Assembly (NCBI GenBank): GCA_947495135.1
Contig: CANLXN010000011.1
Coordinates: forward strand, 1 to 64,000
Direction of reading: 5' to 3'
DNA length: 64,000 bases
DNA from: an uncultured Flavobacteriaceae bacterium
GTDB taxonomy: Bacteria > Bacteroidota > Bacteroidia > Flavobacteriales > Flavobacteriaceae
A program made the translations under genes and the position numbers. The notes beneath the pieces were generated by a model. The model was not told the origin of the DNA. It saw only the letters and a list, made by a program, of their open reading frames with translations, and made no database searches. Positions 26,726 through 35,738 of the stretch are shown here, in pieces. How positions within the stretch are numbered: the first letter of the stretch is position 1; each line of letters begins with the position of its first letter.

Positions 26726-28669
26726 TTATTAACACTCGCCTTACTTGGGATTATGATAGGCTGCCAAGAAAACGAACTGCTAACAGATAAGGAACTAGAA
26801 GAATTAAATTTAAATTCCTCTGCGGTACTGCCAAATAAACTGCCTATTGTAGTGCCTAATGATTTTATTTGGGGAACCAATGGACATCCAATTGCAACGG
26901 ACAAACCCTATTATGATGATACCAATCCACTCCATAACATTAGTTATCAACTAGAGAGATTAAAAGAACATCAAATAGATCTTTATAGAGTAGACTTAGT
27001 AACTTGGCCGGTTGGCACCCCCAATATCCCCATTGGGACACCCAAAAAAATAAGCGAATTGAATAAACTAATCAATCTTACATCATCACCTGCCTATAAC
27101 AGTATCAAAATTTTTCCGATAATTATGGGGAATAGTCATATTAATTATCAAGCAAATATTACCACAAACTATAACCTTGGATATGACCAGGTAGAAGGCG
27201 TATTAAGTACCAACGGATACGCTGGTGATTTTGAATATATAGCGTTATGTAACGAATTAGACCTTAAGTTAATAACTCCAGGTACCGAGGGCGTTACGGC
27301 CAATGAGTATGACGCCGCAAAATCAAGTCGAGCTGCCGCTTACCTAAGGGGAATGGTAGAGGCAGTTAAATTTTTTGATCCTGCGGCTAAAATCGTAATG
27401 AATAATGCTGGATCTTTAAAAGTTGGTTGGTTTCATTTACTAGAGAATGAGGGTGTGGAGTATGATATTATTGGCTATCACTGGTATTCCGACCAAGGTA
27501 GTCTTACTAGTATTCGAACAACTTTAGGCGGTGTTAGTGTATTAGATTATTTGTCTAATGAATTCCCCGATAAAGATGTTTGGATCACTGAATTAGACCG
27601 AACTGATGGCAGTGTAGAATTAGTACTTTATCCTGATCCTTGTGCCCAATGTAATCCTAATCAACCCTGTGAGCAATGTCGTGATGATGGCTATGGTATT
27701 GAAGATGGTGATCCTCAAGATACTGGTTATGAATCTGAACAAGCGCAGAGTGATGATATTAATTTTCATATTGATGAGTTAAGTGGTACATCTGTTAAGG
27801 CCGTATTTAGCTATGAATTATTAGACCAACCCAACCTGGATGATGGTACGCCCTATGAAAAAGCAGTCTCGGCCTATCACGGCATCATGAATTGGAATGA
27901 TACATTAGCCCCTGCTCAATACACTCACAAAAAAGTATCCAACACCTGGAAAAATAGAATTGAAGAAACCAAATATGGGTATGAAGACTTCGTAAAATCT
28001 CTGTATCCAAGCATTTATTATAGAAATGTTTTCCCAAACGACAATGCAAACATTAATTCCTATATTACTACTCTCAAGGATAATCGAAATAAAGCCGATT
28101 TAGTAGAATCTTTTATGGTTCCGGGTAGTTATAGCCCATGGGTTAATAAATTGTACATGGACATTCACGGTCGACCTGCAAATTTGGGTGAACCAAATTA
28201 TTGGATCACTCAAATGCAAAATGGTATGACAAGAGAAAATGTTATTAAAGGATTTTGTATTAGCGATGAGTTCTGGGGCGCTGCTGGAAGTGACAATGAA
28301 GGCTTTGTAAATCACTTGTATTTTAAACTTGCAGATGTACCTCTTAGTGTAGACCCATCTGGTAAACAATTTTGGATAGATAAATTAAATAATGGAACCG
28401 CTACCAAGACCACTGTAACCTTTGCCGTTCTAAATTCTACCAACGCGCGTGAAAAATATATTAAAAGCTTATATATAGACATTCATGGCAGAACTGAAGC
28501 CCAAATTGCGCAAAGCGAATTAGATTATTGGGTAGGCAGAATGAATAATGGCCTCTTAAGGCAAAATATGATCAAAGAATTTGTAGTCTCGGACGAATAT
28601 TGGAAAAACTGTTTAAGGGATGGTTACGAAAATAGACCATCACAATCTGCATATAATTTTGAAAATTAA
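26702..28669 (+). CDS. Secreted clan-A glycoside hydrolase-like lipoprotein with DUF4214 repeats
   Basis: About 655 aa. The signal peptide ends in a lipobox (GIMIGCQ). Residues about 50-420 resemble a TIM-barrel clan-A glycosidase (GH39/GH5-like): CNELD carries candidate acid/base Glu185, and WITELD carries candidate nucleophile Glu297. Residues about 430-640 contain two or three DUF4214-type units with YMDIHGRPAN, YIDIHGRTE and W-x-x-x-MNNG features, often seen in surface-associated proteins. It presumably acts on an external polysaccharide. The frame is open upstream from a GTG at 26660, but ATG at 26702 or 26714 gives the normal signal. Confidence 0.75.
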   Translation: MKHLMKHLLLTLALLGIMIGCQENELLTDKELEELNLNSSAVLPNKLPIVVPNDFIWGTNGHPIATDKPYYDDTNPLHNISYQLERLKEHQIDLYRVDLVTWPVGTPNIPIGTPKKISELNKLINLTSSPAYNSIKIFPIIMGNSHINYQANITTNYNLGYDQVEGVLSTNGYAGDFEYIALCNELDLKLITPGTEGVTANEYDAAKSSRAAAYLRGMVEAVKFFDPAAKIVMNNAGSLKVGWFHLLENEGVEYDIIGYHWYSDQGSLTSIRTTLGGVSVLDYLSNEFPDKDVWITELDRTDGSVELVLYPDPCAQCNPNQPCEQCRDDGYGIEDGDPQDTGYESEQAQSDDINFHIDELSGTSVKAVFSYELLDQPNLDDGTPYEKAVSAYHGIMNWNDTLAPAQYTHKKVSNTWKNRIEETKYGYEDFVKSLYPSIYYRNVFPNDNANINSYITTLKDNRNKADLVESFMVPGSYSPWVNKLYMDIHGRPANLGEPNYWITQMQNGMTRENVIKGFCISDEFWGAAGSDNEGFVNHLYFKLADVPLSVDPSGKQFWIDKLNNGTATKTTVTFAVLNSTNAREKYIKSLYIDIHGRTEAQIAQSELDYWVGRMNNGLLRQNMIKEFVVSDEYWKNCLRDGYENRPSQSAYNFEN

Positions 28670-28806
28670 TATTAGATTTCTATAGGAAAACAAGGATACC
28701 AATGCCAAACCCTCATGAGATCACCTGAAACTTGAAGTATTTGGTAGACAACAACGGTTTCCCGTAATGCATTAACAACAAAAGCACTATATTTATACCT
28801 CAAACG

Positions 28807-28866
28807 CTCCCCTTTCATTCCCTAATGGCCCACAAAGCTTTTAGGGAATGGGTGGGGAGTTTTTTT
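28807..28866 (+). terminator. Strong terminator before the cassette region
   Basis: CTCCCC..TTTCATTCCCTAA pairs with TTAGGGAATG..GGTGGGGAG, about 17 bp in all, followed by seven T's. It marks the end of the glycosidase transcription unit or of the native chromosome before the insertion. Confidence 0.9.
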
Positions 28867-28929
28867 GTTTTGTGCGTTGTATTCCGTTCGCTTTACGGTA
28901 TGTGAACGATAGAATGGATTATATAACTA

Positions 28930-28938
28930 GTTAGGCAC
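28930..28938 (+). other. R'-like half site: left boundary of the first cassette
   Basis: GTTAGGCAC fits the integron core-site pattern GTTRRRY and is the exact reverse complement of GTGCCTAAC (30832-30840) at the far end of the same unit. In integron cassettes, these two ends form one complete attC after excision. No matching left half (RYYYAAC) was found upstream of it. Confidence 0.55.
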
Positions 28939-28973
28939 AAGCTAAAGAAACACCTGAAATAAAATTAAACTAT

Positions 28974-30818
28974 ATGAAATTAGAGAAGATTTTGGATAAA
29001 CTCGGTTCGATAGAAAAGAACTCATTTATTAAAATTATTGACAATATAATATCTAAAAGTCCAAAAAACGCGAAACAAATTGACAAGATTTTAAGCTCAT
29101 CAGACAAAGGACTAAAATCTGTTGATAATCAAAATATTTCCAAAATTTTTGCTTTAACATCAGGCGAGTTTCAAGAACATATTAAATGTGAATTTCAAGA
29201 AATCACATCGCAATTAGACATTTTGATTGATATTATAATCCGTGATGGAAACTGCATAATGAAACAAGATTGGTTTTCACGTTTGTATGAAACAGAAATC
29301 AAGCATATTAAAAACAGGATAAAAATGCTAAATGCCGATTTTGAAAATAACAAATCGGAATTAAGTGCTTCACGAAAAAGAGACTACAAAATTTACAAAG
29401 CGTGTTTGCATACAGCTTACCATAATGATATCGAGAATAACCGAGATGCTAAAATATCTTCAGACGAGTTATCGATAATTCTTACACTCTCAAAACAATT
29501 AGGTTTATCCCAAGAAGAAGTAAAGTTGATTAACTATTCAATTTTACCGATTAAAAAACTTGACATTCAAGAGGTAATTAAAGGACTTAAAAATATTGGT
29601 GTCATTTTCTACTCAAACAAAGAAAATACAATCTATGTGGCTGACGAAATGGTTAGAATGTTGCGTAGAGTTAGACAAAAAGAAGTTGCCGAAAAATTCT
29701 ATCGTAGAACTTTAAAACTTTTGAGAGCACCAATCATTAACCAAATTGCACGTGACCATAACATTGACAGAATATTGTCCTATTCTCAAAAAATTGAGGA
29801 AATAATTAAAGAAGGTGTTTCCTTTACAACTTTACTTTCAGAAGATATTTACAAACCAGGAAGTACATTAACTGAAAAGAAAAAAACGCTAAACGAACTT
29901 TGCGAAAAGGGTTTAAATATTCAAAACTTAAAAGGTGGCGTACTCGAAGAAAAGATTAGTAGTCTTATTGAACACTTTGAAAATGTTGAGCGAGACGAAA
30001 AAGTTGGAATTTCATTAGATGGTTTTGATAAACTACTTGCCGAATTAAACCAATCATTACCAAAACTCAACAAACAGATAAAAGAACAATTTGAACTACA
30101 AGACGAATTTGTTTTAAAAGCAGATTTTTTACTTGATTACAATATCAAACCAAGAGATATTTTAGACCTAATTGTGAAAGAAGATTTGTCTAAGTTCATA
30201 AAAGACAATGGCATTAAACAACGTGGCGATGATATTTTAAACATTCTCGAACACTACAAAGATGTCGAGAACCTTTATTTAGAAAATTACGAAAATGTAG
30301 CTTACAGAAATCTGAACCTCTTAAAAGAAAACGGAATAACTGTAAAAGAAAGTGAACTCGGTTTAAAATTTGAGGAATTGACAAAAACCATATTTAGTGG
30401 TTTAGGATTTAATGTGGACGACACGTTAAAAAACAAACTAAATACTAAAAAAGATATGATGGATATTCTTTTAAACTTGGAAAACAACGAAATAATTATT
30501 GTTGAATGCAAAACGAGTAAAGAAAGAGGTTACAATAAGTTTAGTTCTGTTTCCAGACAATTAAAGTCTTACCAAAACGTAGCATTAAAAAATGACTTGC
30601 GAATTGTCAAAATTCTTCTCATTGCACCTGAATTTAGTGATGACTTTGTTACAGACTGCGAAATGGACACCGAAATGAATTTGTCATTGATGACAGCTTC
30701 TACCCTATCGAATATTTCAGAGGCTTTTAAAACATCCAAGTATTCGGAATTTCCACACGTTTTATTCCGTGATATTGTAATAAACGAAGAGCGAATAATT
30801 AAGGCGTTGAGTAAATAA
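28974..30818 (+). CDS. Predicted PD-(D/E)XK nuclease (Mrr-like C-terminal domain)
   Basis: 614 aa. The N-terminal 440 residues are mostly helical and match nothing I can name; residues about 80-140 and 300-420 look like coiled-coil or helical-repeat scaffolds. The C-terminal domain (about 455-610) shows a restriction-endonuclease core: LKFEELTKTIFSGLGF, then Asp497 in DMMDILL and Glu511-x-Lys513 in IIIVECKTS, i.e. D-x13-E-x-K, followed by an ordered RQLKSYQNVAL helix. A DNA-cleaving role, likely in phage or plasmid defence, is inferred from fold and context. It is the sole gene of the first attC-like cassette and AT-rich. No signal peptide. Confidence 0.7.
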   Translation: MKLEKILDKLGSIEKNSFIKIIDNIISKSPKNAKQIDKILSSSDKGLKSVDNQNISKIFALTSGEFQEHIKCEFQEITSQLDILIDIIIRDGNCIMKQDWFSRLYETEIKHIKNRIKMLNADFENNKSELSASRKRDYKIYKACLHTAYHNDIENNRDAKISSDELSIILTLSKQLGLSQEEVKLINYSILPIKKLDIQEVIKGLKNIGVIFYSNKENTIYVADEMVRMLRRVRQKEVAEKFYRRTLKLLRAPIINQIARDHNIDRILSYSQKIEEIIKEGVSFTTLLSEDIYKPGSTLTEKKKTLNELCEKGLNIQNLKGGVLEEKISSLIEHFENVERDEKVGISLDGFDKLLAELNQSLPKLNKQIKEQFELQDEFVLKADFLLDYNIKPRDILDLIVKEDLSKFIKDNGIKQRGDDILNILEHYKDVENLYLENYENVAYRNLNLLKENGITVKESELGLKFEELTKTIFSGLGFNVDDTLKNKLNTKKDMMDILLNLENNEIIIVECKTSKERGYNKFSSVSRQLKSYQNVALKNDLRIVKILLIAPEFSDDFVTDCEMDTEMNLSLMTASTLSNISEAFKTSKYSEFPHVLFRDIVINEERIIKALSK

Positions 30819-30831
30819 TGGGAAAAAGCCA

Positions 30832-31040
30832 GTGCCTAACAATGTATAAAAAAAATAGGGCGAAAAGTGCTTAATCGAAAGGTCTGTGTGTATTTGCCAA
30901 GTCACCAAATTTTTAAATTTGGTATAATTAAAAAGTCAAAAGATAATTAGCAAAATTTAAAAATTCGGCTTTAGCTTAATCCGAAAAGTATCGCTTACAA
31001 CTGCCCTACTTTTCTTATACTAGACCGTTGGGTGTAATTA
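30832..31040 (+). repeat. attC-like recombination site between two cassettes
   Basis: An outer box GCCTAAC (30834-30840, RYYYAAC) and GTTGGGT (31027-31033, GTTRRRY) lie at the ends. Just inside, 18-nt arms at 30844-30861 and 31003-31020 are complementary at 16 of 18 positions, the other two being G-T pairs. Spacers are 3 and 6 nt. A 20-nt palindrome (30904-30923) lies in the centre. The total of about 200 nt is longer than most attC sites (57-141 nt) but has the same layout. Confidence 0.6.
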
Positions 31041-31052
31041 TGAAATAACATT

Positions 31053-33002
31053 ATGGAAGATGGAATAGCACAATTTCTGATAGGATTATTTGGCAAACCT
31101 GTAGTGGATGATACGTACAAAGGTCTCAAAAAATTTATAAAAGTAAGACAATCAAAAATCGATTTAAGTCAGATTGATAATATAGAAAGTGACCATCTTA
31201 TTGACGCAGAATTTGATGATTTTGATGAACGGATTAAAGAGAATATTCGTGAAATAAACAATTGGTCAAAAGTTGTAAAAGTTGAAAATAAGGAAAAGGA
31301 TATAAATAATATTTATGTAAAACTCAAATTCTATTTGAGCCAAAGAAAAACTCATTTCGAAGAAGTAAGACCACAAAAAATAGAGATTAGTGAAATATTG
31401 AATTACGATAAAAATATAGTTATTTACGGTGGACCTGGTGCTGGGAAATCCACATCAATGAAATTCCTTTGCCAAGAAATATTTTCAAATCCCAATTCAA
31501 ATACAATTCCAATAGTAATTAGGTTTAGAGAAATGTACCCTAAATGGGGTGAAAAGTGGACTGACAGTTTAAGTATATCTAAAAAAATTCTAGAAACATT
31601 TGGAATTAAGCTTTTTAATTTGAAAACTAAAAAACCTAGTGATATAAAATTTGAAGATTATCAACGATTTTGCATTAAACTCTTAAACAGTTTAAAATGC
31701 ACCCTTATTCTAGATGGGTTTGATGAGATTTCTACTATCGAGCAAAAAGATTTCATTACGGATGAAATCAGAAAACTTACAAAGAATTTAACAGATGCAA
31801 AATTCATAATTACTTCTAGAACTGGGGACTTAAACGTAATTCTTGAAAATACACTTAAATACGAAATTGCGCCTTTGAGTGATGGACAAATTAAAGAATT
31901 TATTAAAAATTGGTTAGGAAATGAACAACAGTCTATTGACCTATTTAATCAAATTAAAAATTCACCATTTGATGATACAGCAGTTAGACCATTAACTCTT
32001 GGCCAATTGTGTAATATATACGATGACAGTACAAATAAAAAAATTCCAGAAAAACCAAAATCTGTTTATCGCTTAGTAATTCAACTTCTACTTAAAAAGT
32101 GGAACCAAAGTAGAAGTATCAAAAGAAGTTCAAAGTATGCAAATTTTGAAGTCGATAGAAAAGAAGAGTTTCTTTACAACTTATCATATTTGCTTACTGT
32201 AAAATACAATACAATTAAGTTCAATGGCGAAGTTCTAAGAGAAGTTTACAAATCTTTATCGAGAAATTTTAACCTTCCAACTAATGAAGTAGAAATGGTA
32301 CTAAATGAGTTGGAAAGTCACAACGGCATATTCGTTCAGTCTGGTTTTGATACTTATGAATTTTCACATTTATCTCTTCAAGAATATCTTACAGCAAGTT
32401 ATGTTGTAAGTATAGGAACAATACCTACTCAGCTTAATATACTAAATAGAATACCTAATGCATTAGCCATAGCAACTGTAATTTCGGCAAACCAAACCGA
32501 ATATTTTTATAATTTGGTATTTAATGTTCTAATAAAAGTAAATATATCTTCAAAATTTTTAAACAACTATTTTGAAAGGCTTATATCAGAGAAACCAGAT
32601 TTTTCAATAGCACCACTATTAGCAATTTCACTACTAACCGCAATAGATAAGAACATCAAGATTATTAATAAAGAAAATAATAGCGATAGAGAAGCAAACA
32701 TTGAAAGCTTTAAAGCACTTGAAGACGAATTTTATCAAGTTTTCAATTATCCCACAATTAAAAAATCGTTTAAATTTATATCCGAATACTATAGGTTTAA
32801 GGGAGATGTATTTGTAATAAAATATAATATCAAAAACTACTTTTTTACAGTTAAAAGAGCTAAGATTTTGAAGGATGATTTTAATACATATAAGACTCCA
32901 AATCAATTAACCTTGCCGCTTTGGAGCTATAAATATCTAGCCGCAGCAAGTAAATCATACAATTCTGCCGAACTTAATAATTATTTTGACAATATACCTT
33001 AG
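31053..33002 (+). CDS. NACHT-domain STAND NTPase
   Basis: 649 aa. Walker A is GGPGAGKST (residues 126-134) and the Walker B/NACHT signature is LILDGFDEIS (Asp221, Asp224, Glu225), followed by a sensor-like FIITSRTGD and the NACHT-winged-helix region ending near EFSHLSLQEYLTASYV (about 440). The last 200 residues are a helical C-terminal sensor-like region. Bacterial NACHT proteins are known anti-phage factors that recognise phage products and trigger cell death or growth arrest. The N-terminal effector of about 100 residues is not recognised. It is the only gene in the second cassette and the most AT-rich gene here. Confidence 0.85.
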   Translation: MEDGIAQFLIGLFGKPVVDDTYKGLKKFIKVRQSKIDLSQIDNIESDHLIDAEFDDFDERIKENIREINNWSKVVKVENKEKDINNIYVKLKFYLSQRKTHFEEVRPQKIEISEILNYDKNIVIYGGPGAGKSTSMKFLCQEIFSNPNSNTIPIVIRFREMYPKWGEKWTDSLSISKKILETFGIKLFNLKTKKPSDIKFEDYQRFCIKLLNSLKCTLILDGFDEISTIEQKDFITDEIRKLTKNLTDAKFIITSRTGDLNVILENTLKYEIAPLSDGQIKEFIKNWLGNEQQSIDLFNQIKNSPFDDTAVRPLTLGQLCNIYDDSTNKKIPEKPKSVYRLVIQLLLKKWNQSRSIKRSSKYANFEVDRKEEFLYNLSYLLTVKYNTIKFNGEVLREVYKSLSRNFNLPTNEVEMVLNELESHNGIFVQSGFDTYEFSHLSLQEYLTASYVVSIGTIPTQLNILNRIPNALAIATVISANQTEYFYNLVFNVLIKVNISSKFLNNYFERLISEKPDFSIAPLLAISLLTAIDKNIKIINKENNSDREANIESFKALEDEFYQVFNYPTIKKSFKFISEYYRFKGDVFVIKYNIKNYFFTVKRAKILKDDFNTYKTPNQLTLPLWSYKYLAAASKSYNSAELNNYFDNIP

Positions 33003-33004
33003 AA

Positions 33005-33018
33005 TAACTACACCTAAC
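33005..33018 (+). other. R''-like half site at the right end of the second cassette
   Basis: TAACTACACCTAAC is complementary to the left edge of the same unit (GTTGGGTGTAATTA, 31027-31040) at 12 of 14 positions, with the two mismatches allowing G-T type pairs. It begins three bases after the NACHT stop. The rest of an attC site is missing; the HNH gene's ATG follows directly (CCTAACAATG). Confidence 0.5.
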
Positions 33019-33019
33019 A

Positions 33020-33343
33020 ATGAATTACGAACTATTACTCTTAATACTTATCGTAGTAATTTGTGTTATCGGGGTATGGCTCGCATGGCTCTTCGATCGA
33101 TGGTTATTTAATTTAAAACGCAAACGACGTCGAGACTATTATCGAAATGTCTATCTAAAATCTGATGCATGGAAACGAAAGCGTTTTGTAGTGCTCCAAC
33201 GAGATGATTGGAAATGTGGTTATTGTGGAGCACGTGCCACTCAAGTTCACCACAAAAGATACGCAAGAAAGAATATTGGAAAGGAACCTATTAAATGGCT
33301 TGTCTCCGTCTGCGCATCATGTCACGAATCTTTGCACGAATAA
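33020..33343 (+). CDS. Membrane-anchored HNH nuclease-like protein
   Basis: 107 aa. A single N-terminal membrane helix (about 5-24) and a basic stretch (NLKRKRRRDY) precede an HNH/zinc-ribbon core: Cys66 and Cys69 (CGYC), His77/His78 (QVHHKRY) and Cys98, Cys101, His102 (CASCHESLH). Small HNH proteins nick or cut DNA, but membrane tethering is unusual and the substrate is unknown. Its ATG coincides with the end of the cassette-type half site just upstream, so the junction may be recent, and a different native start cannot be excluded. Confidence 0.75.
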   Translation: MNYELLLLILIVVICVIGVWLAWLFDRWLFNLKRKRRRDYYRNVYLKSDAWKRKRFVVLQRDDWKCGYCGARATQVHHKRYARKNIGKEPIKWLVSVCASCHESLHE

Positions 33344-33344
33344 A

Positions 33345-33374
33345 AAAATCCCCAACCAACCGGTCGGGGATTTT
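33345..33374. terminator. Bidirectional terminator between the HNH gene and dnaK
   Basis: AAAATCCCCAACC pairs with GGTCGGGGATTTT (one mismatch) around a 4-nt loop. T-runs on both strands let it serve both convergent genes. Confidence 0.9.
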
Positions 33375-33429
33375 ATATTTAATTCAGTATGATATATCGT
33401 AAAACGAATATCGTACTTCGTAAATTTAT

Positions 33430-35337
33430 TTACTTCACTTCCTCAAAGTCAACATCCTCTACATCTGCATCTGCATTGTCTGCTCCTGCACCAGCATCTG
33501 CTGCTGGTTCTCCTGTTGGAGCACCTTGTGAGTCTGCCTGAGCTTTGTACATTTCCTCGGAAGCTACTTTCCAAGCTTCGTTGATTTTCTCCAACGCTGG
33601 CTCGATTGTTTCTACTTCTTTGGTTTCGAAGGCTTTCTTCAAGTCTTCTAACGCAGCTTCAATTGGCGCTTTCTTGTCGTCGCTTAGCTTATCACCAAAC
33701 TCCTTCAATTGCTTTTCCGTTTGGAAGATCATGGCATCTGCTTCGTTGATCTTGTCCACTTTCTCTTTTGCCGCCTTATCTGCATCTGCATTTGCTTCCG
33801 CTTCAGCTTTCATTTTCTCGATTTCTTCTTCGGTTAAACCTGAAGAAGCTTCGATTCTAATGTCTTGAGATTTCCCAGTCGCTTTGTCTAAAGCGCTTAC
33901 TTTAATAATACCATTGGCATCAATATCAAAAGTTACCTCAATTTGTGGAACTCCTCTTTGTGCTGGTGGAATATCGTTTAAGTGGAAACGACCAATTGTG
34001 TTATTATCTGCCGCCATAGGACGCTCTCCTTGCAATACGTGGATTTCAACACTTGGTTGGTTATCTGCTGCGGTAGAGAATACTTGGCTCTTCTTAGTAG
34101 GAATAGTAGTATTCGCTTCAATTAACTTCGTCATTACGCCACCCATAGTTTCAATTCCAAGAGAAAGAGGTGTTACATCTAATAACAATACATCTTTTAC
34201 ATCTCCTGTCAATACTCCACCTTGGATTGCAGCTCCAACGGCTACTACTTCATCTGGATTCACTCCTTTATTAGGAGATTTTCCGAAGAATTTCTCCACC
34301 GCTTCCTGAACTGCAGGAATACGAGTAGATCCACCTACCAAAATAATCTCGTCAATATCGCTTGTACTCAAACCTGCGCTTTTAAGGGCAGTCTGACAAG
34401 GCTCTATGGTTCTCTTTACCAAATCGTCGATCAATTGCTCGAACTTCGCACGTGTTAAGGTTTTTACCAAGTGTTTTGGTCCGCTTGCAGTTGCTGTAAC
34501 GTATGGCAAGTTAACTTCTGTTTGTGCAGAAGATGATAATTCGATCTTTGCTTTTTCAGCAGCTTCTTTTAAACGTTGTAATGCCATTGGGTCATCTCTC
34601 AGATCCATGTCATTTTCGCTCTTAAACTCGTCTGCCAACCAGTTGATAATTTTTTGATCTACATCGTCACCACCTAAGTGTGTATCTCCATCTGTAGATA
34701 ATACTTCAAATACACCGTCTCCTAATTCAAGGATAGATACATCATGTGTTCCTCCACCAAAATCGAATACTACGATCTTTTGGTCGGTGCTCTTTTTATC
34801 CATTCCATAAGCCAATGCCGCAGCAGTAGGCTCGTTGATAATACGCTCTACTTTAAGTCCAGCGATCTCTCCAGCCTCTTTAGTGGCCTGACGCTGACTG
34901 TCATTAAAATATGCAGGCACTGTAATTACAGCACGTGTTACATCCTGTCCAAGGTAATCCTCGGCAGTTTTCTTCATTTTCTGAAGAATCATTGCACTTA
35001 ATTCCTGCGGAGTGTAAAGACGACCGTCGATGTCCACACGAGGTGTATCGTTGTCTCCTTTTACTACTTTGTAAGCAGCGCGTTCCGCTTCTTTTTTAGA
35101 CTCGCTGTATTTATTCCCCATAAAACGCTTAATTGAAGCAATTGTTTTTGTTGGGTTTGTTACCGCTTGTCTTTTAGCAGGATCTCCTACTTTAATTTCA
35201 CCATCCTCTACAAAGGCGATGACTGAAGGTGTAGTACGTTTCCCTTCCGCATTTGGTATCACGGTCGGCTCACTACCTTCCATTACCGAAACGCAAGAGT
35301 TAGTAGTCCCTAAATCGATTCCAATAATCTTACTCAT
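33430..35337 (-). CDS. dnaK: Molecular chaperone DnaK (Hsp70)
   Basis: 635 aa, full-length Hsp70. The ATPase domain starts with [17 protein letters not shown] and carries [18 protein letters not shown] and [13 protein letters not shown]; the substrate-binding domain has [18 protein letters not shown]; the C-terminal tail is acidic and ends with EDVDFEEVK, as in other Hsp70s. It folds nascent and stress-damaged proteins with DnaJ and GrpE, neither of which is beside it here. The 400-nt region upstream contains a dyad that could be regulatory. Confidence 0.98.
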   Translation of the reverse strand: MSKIIGIDLGTTNSCVSVMEGSEPTVIPNAEGKRTTPSVIAFVEDGEIKVGDPAKRQAVTNPTKTIASIKRFMGNKYSESKKEAERAAYKVVKGDNDTPRVDIDGRLYTPQELSAMILQKMKKTAEDYLGQDVTRAVITVPAYFNDSQRQATKEAGEIAGLKVERIINEPTAAALAYGMDKKSTDQKIVVFDFGGGTHDVSILELGDGVFEVLSTDGDTHLGGDDVDQKIINWLADEFKSENDMDLRDDPMALQRLKEAAEKAKIELSSSAQTEVNLPYVTATASGPKHLVKTLTRAKFEQLIDDLVKRTIEPCQTALKSAGLSTSDIDEIILVGGSTRIPAVQEAVEKFFGKSPNKGVNPDEVVAVGAAIQGGVLTGDVKDVLLLDVTPLSLGIETMGGVMTKLIEANTTIPTKKSQVFSTAADNQPSVEIHVLQGERPMAADNNTIGRFHLNDIPPAQRGVPQIEVTFDIDANGIIKVSALDKATGKSQDIRIEASSGLTEEEIEKMKAEAEANADADKAAKEKVDKINEADAMIFQTEKQLKEFGDKLSDDKKAPIEAALEDLKKAFETKEVETIEPALEKINEAWKVASEEMYKAQADSQGAPTGEPAADAGAGADNADADVEDVDFEEVK

Positions 35338-35372
35338 ATCTCTGTGTTTTTATTTTTTATACTTTAAAATCT

Positions 35373-35389
35373 ACCATCTGGCAGACGGT
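35373..35389 (-). promoter_or_regulatory. Imperfect 17-bp dyad upstream of dnaK
   Basis: ACCATCTG and CAGACGGT are complementary at seven of eight positions around one central base. It lies about 40-50 nt before the dnaK start, just behind a weak -7-like TAGATTTT on the minus strand. It may be an operator; no known heat-shock operator (CIRCE or HAIR) was recognised. The rest of 35390-35738 shows no gene, only a small GCTAC..GTAGC hairpin near 35570. Confidence 0.3.
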
Positions 35390-35738
35390 TACCATAAGTC
35401 AAGTATTATGCCATCAGAACGAGACTGCCATGATGTCAGAATGAGGATTCAGGGTTCCGTAAGTAGTGGCAGTTTTAGGTTGTATTGATGAGGGCCATAT
35501 AGACCAAAATAGCATTCTATCTATCCATAAGTGCTTGGGCAAGTCCCTAGATCGGGTCGGGCTTTCCTCGCTACACGGTAGCATAGTCTATCCCTCTTGC
35601 AAATAGTTTTCTCCTTATAGAAACGCAGATCTTCATATCAATAGTTGGCTTTAATTACATTCGCCAATAATTATACCGCGTAGTATTAAAAAAAGGAGGT
35701 AGGGAATATAATTTAATAAATAGCTAGGAAGTACTTTG

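Noticed and set aside
30904-30923. Palindrome inside the attC-like site as a terminator
   Set aside because: It is all A/T apart from the ends and has no T-run after it; it is better explained as the centre of the larger inverted repeat.
33545-35001. Several plus-strand frames of 80-140 aa inside dnaK
   Set aside because: They are antisense to a highly conserved chaperone gene and show Ser/Leu-rich shadow composition.
35500-35620. Possible structured RNA or tRNA-like fragment in the dnaK upstream region
   Set aside because: Only a 5-bp hairpin (GCTAC/GTAGC) was found; no tRNA, tmRNA or riboswitch core could be matched.
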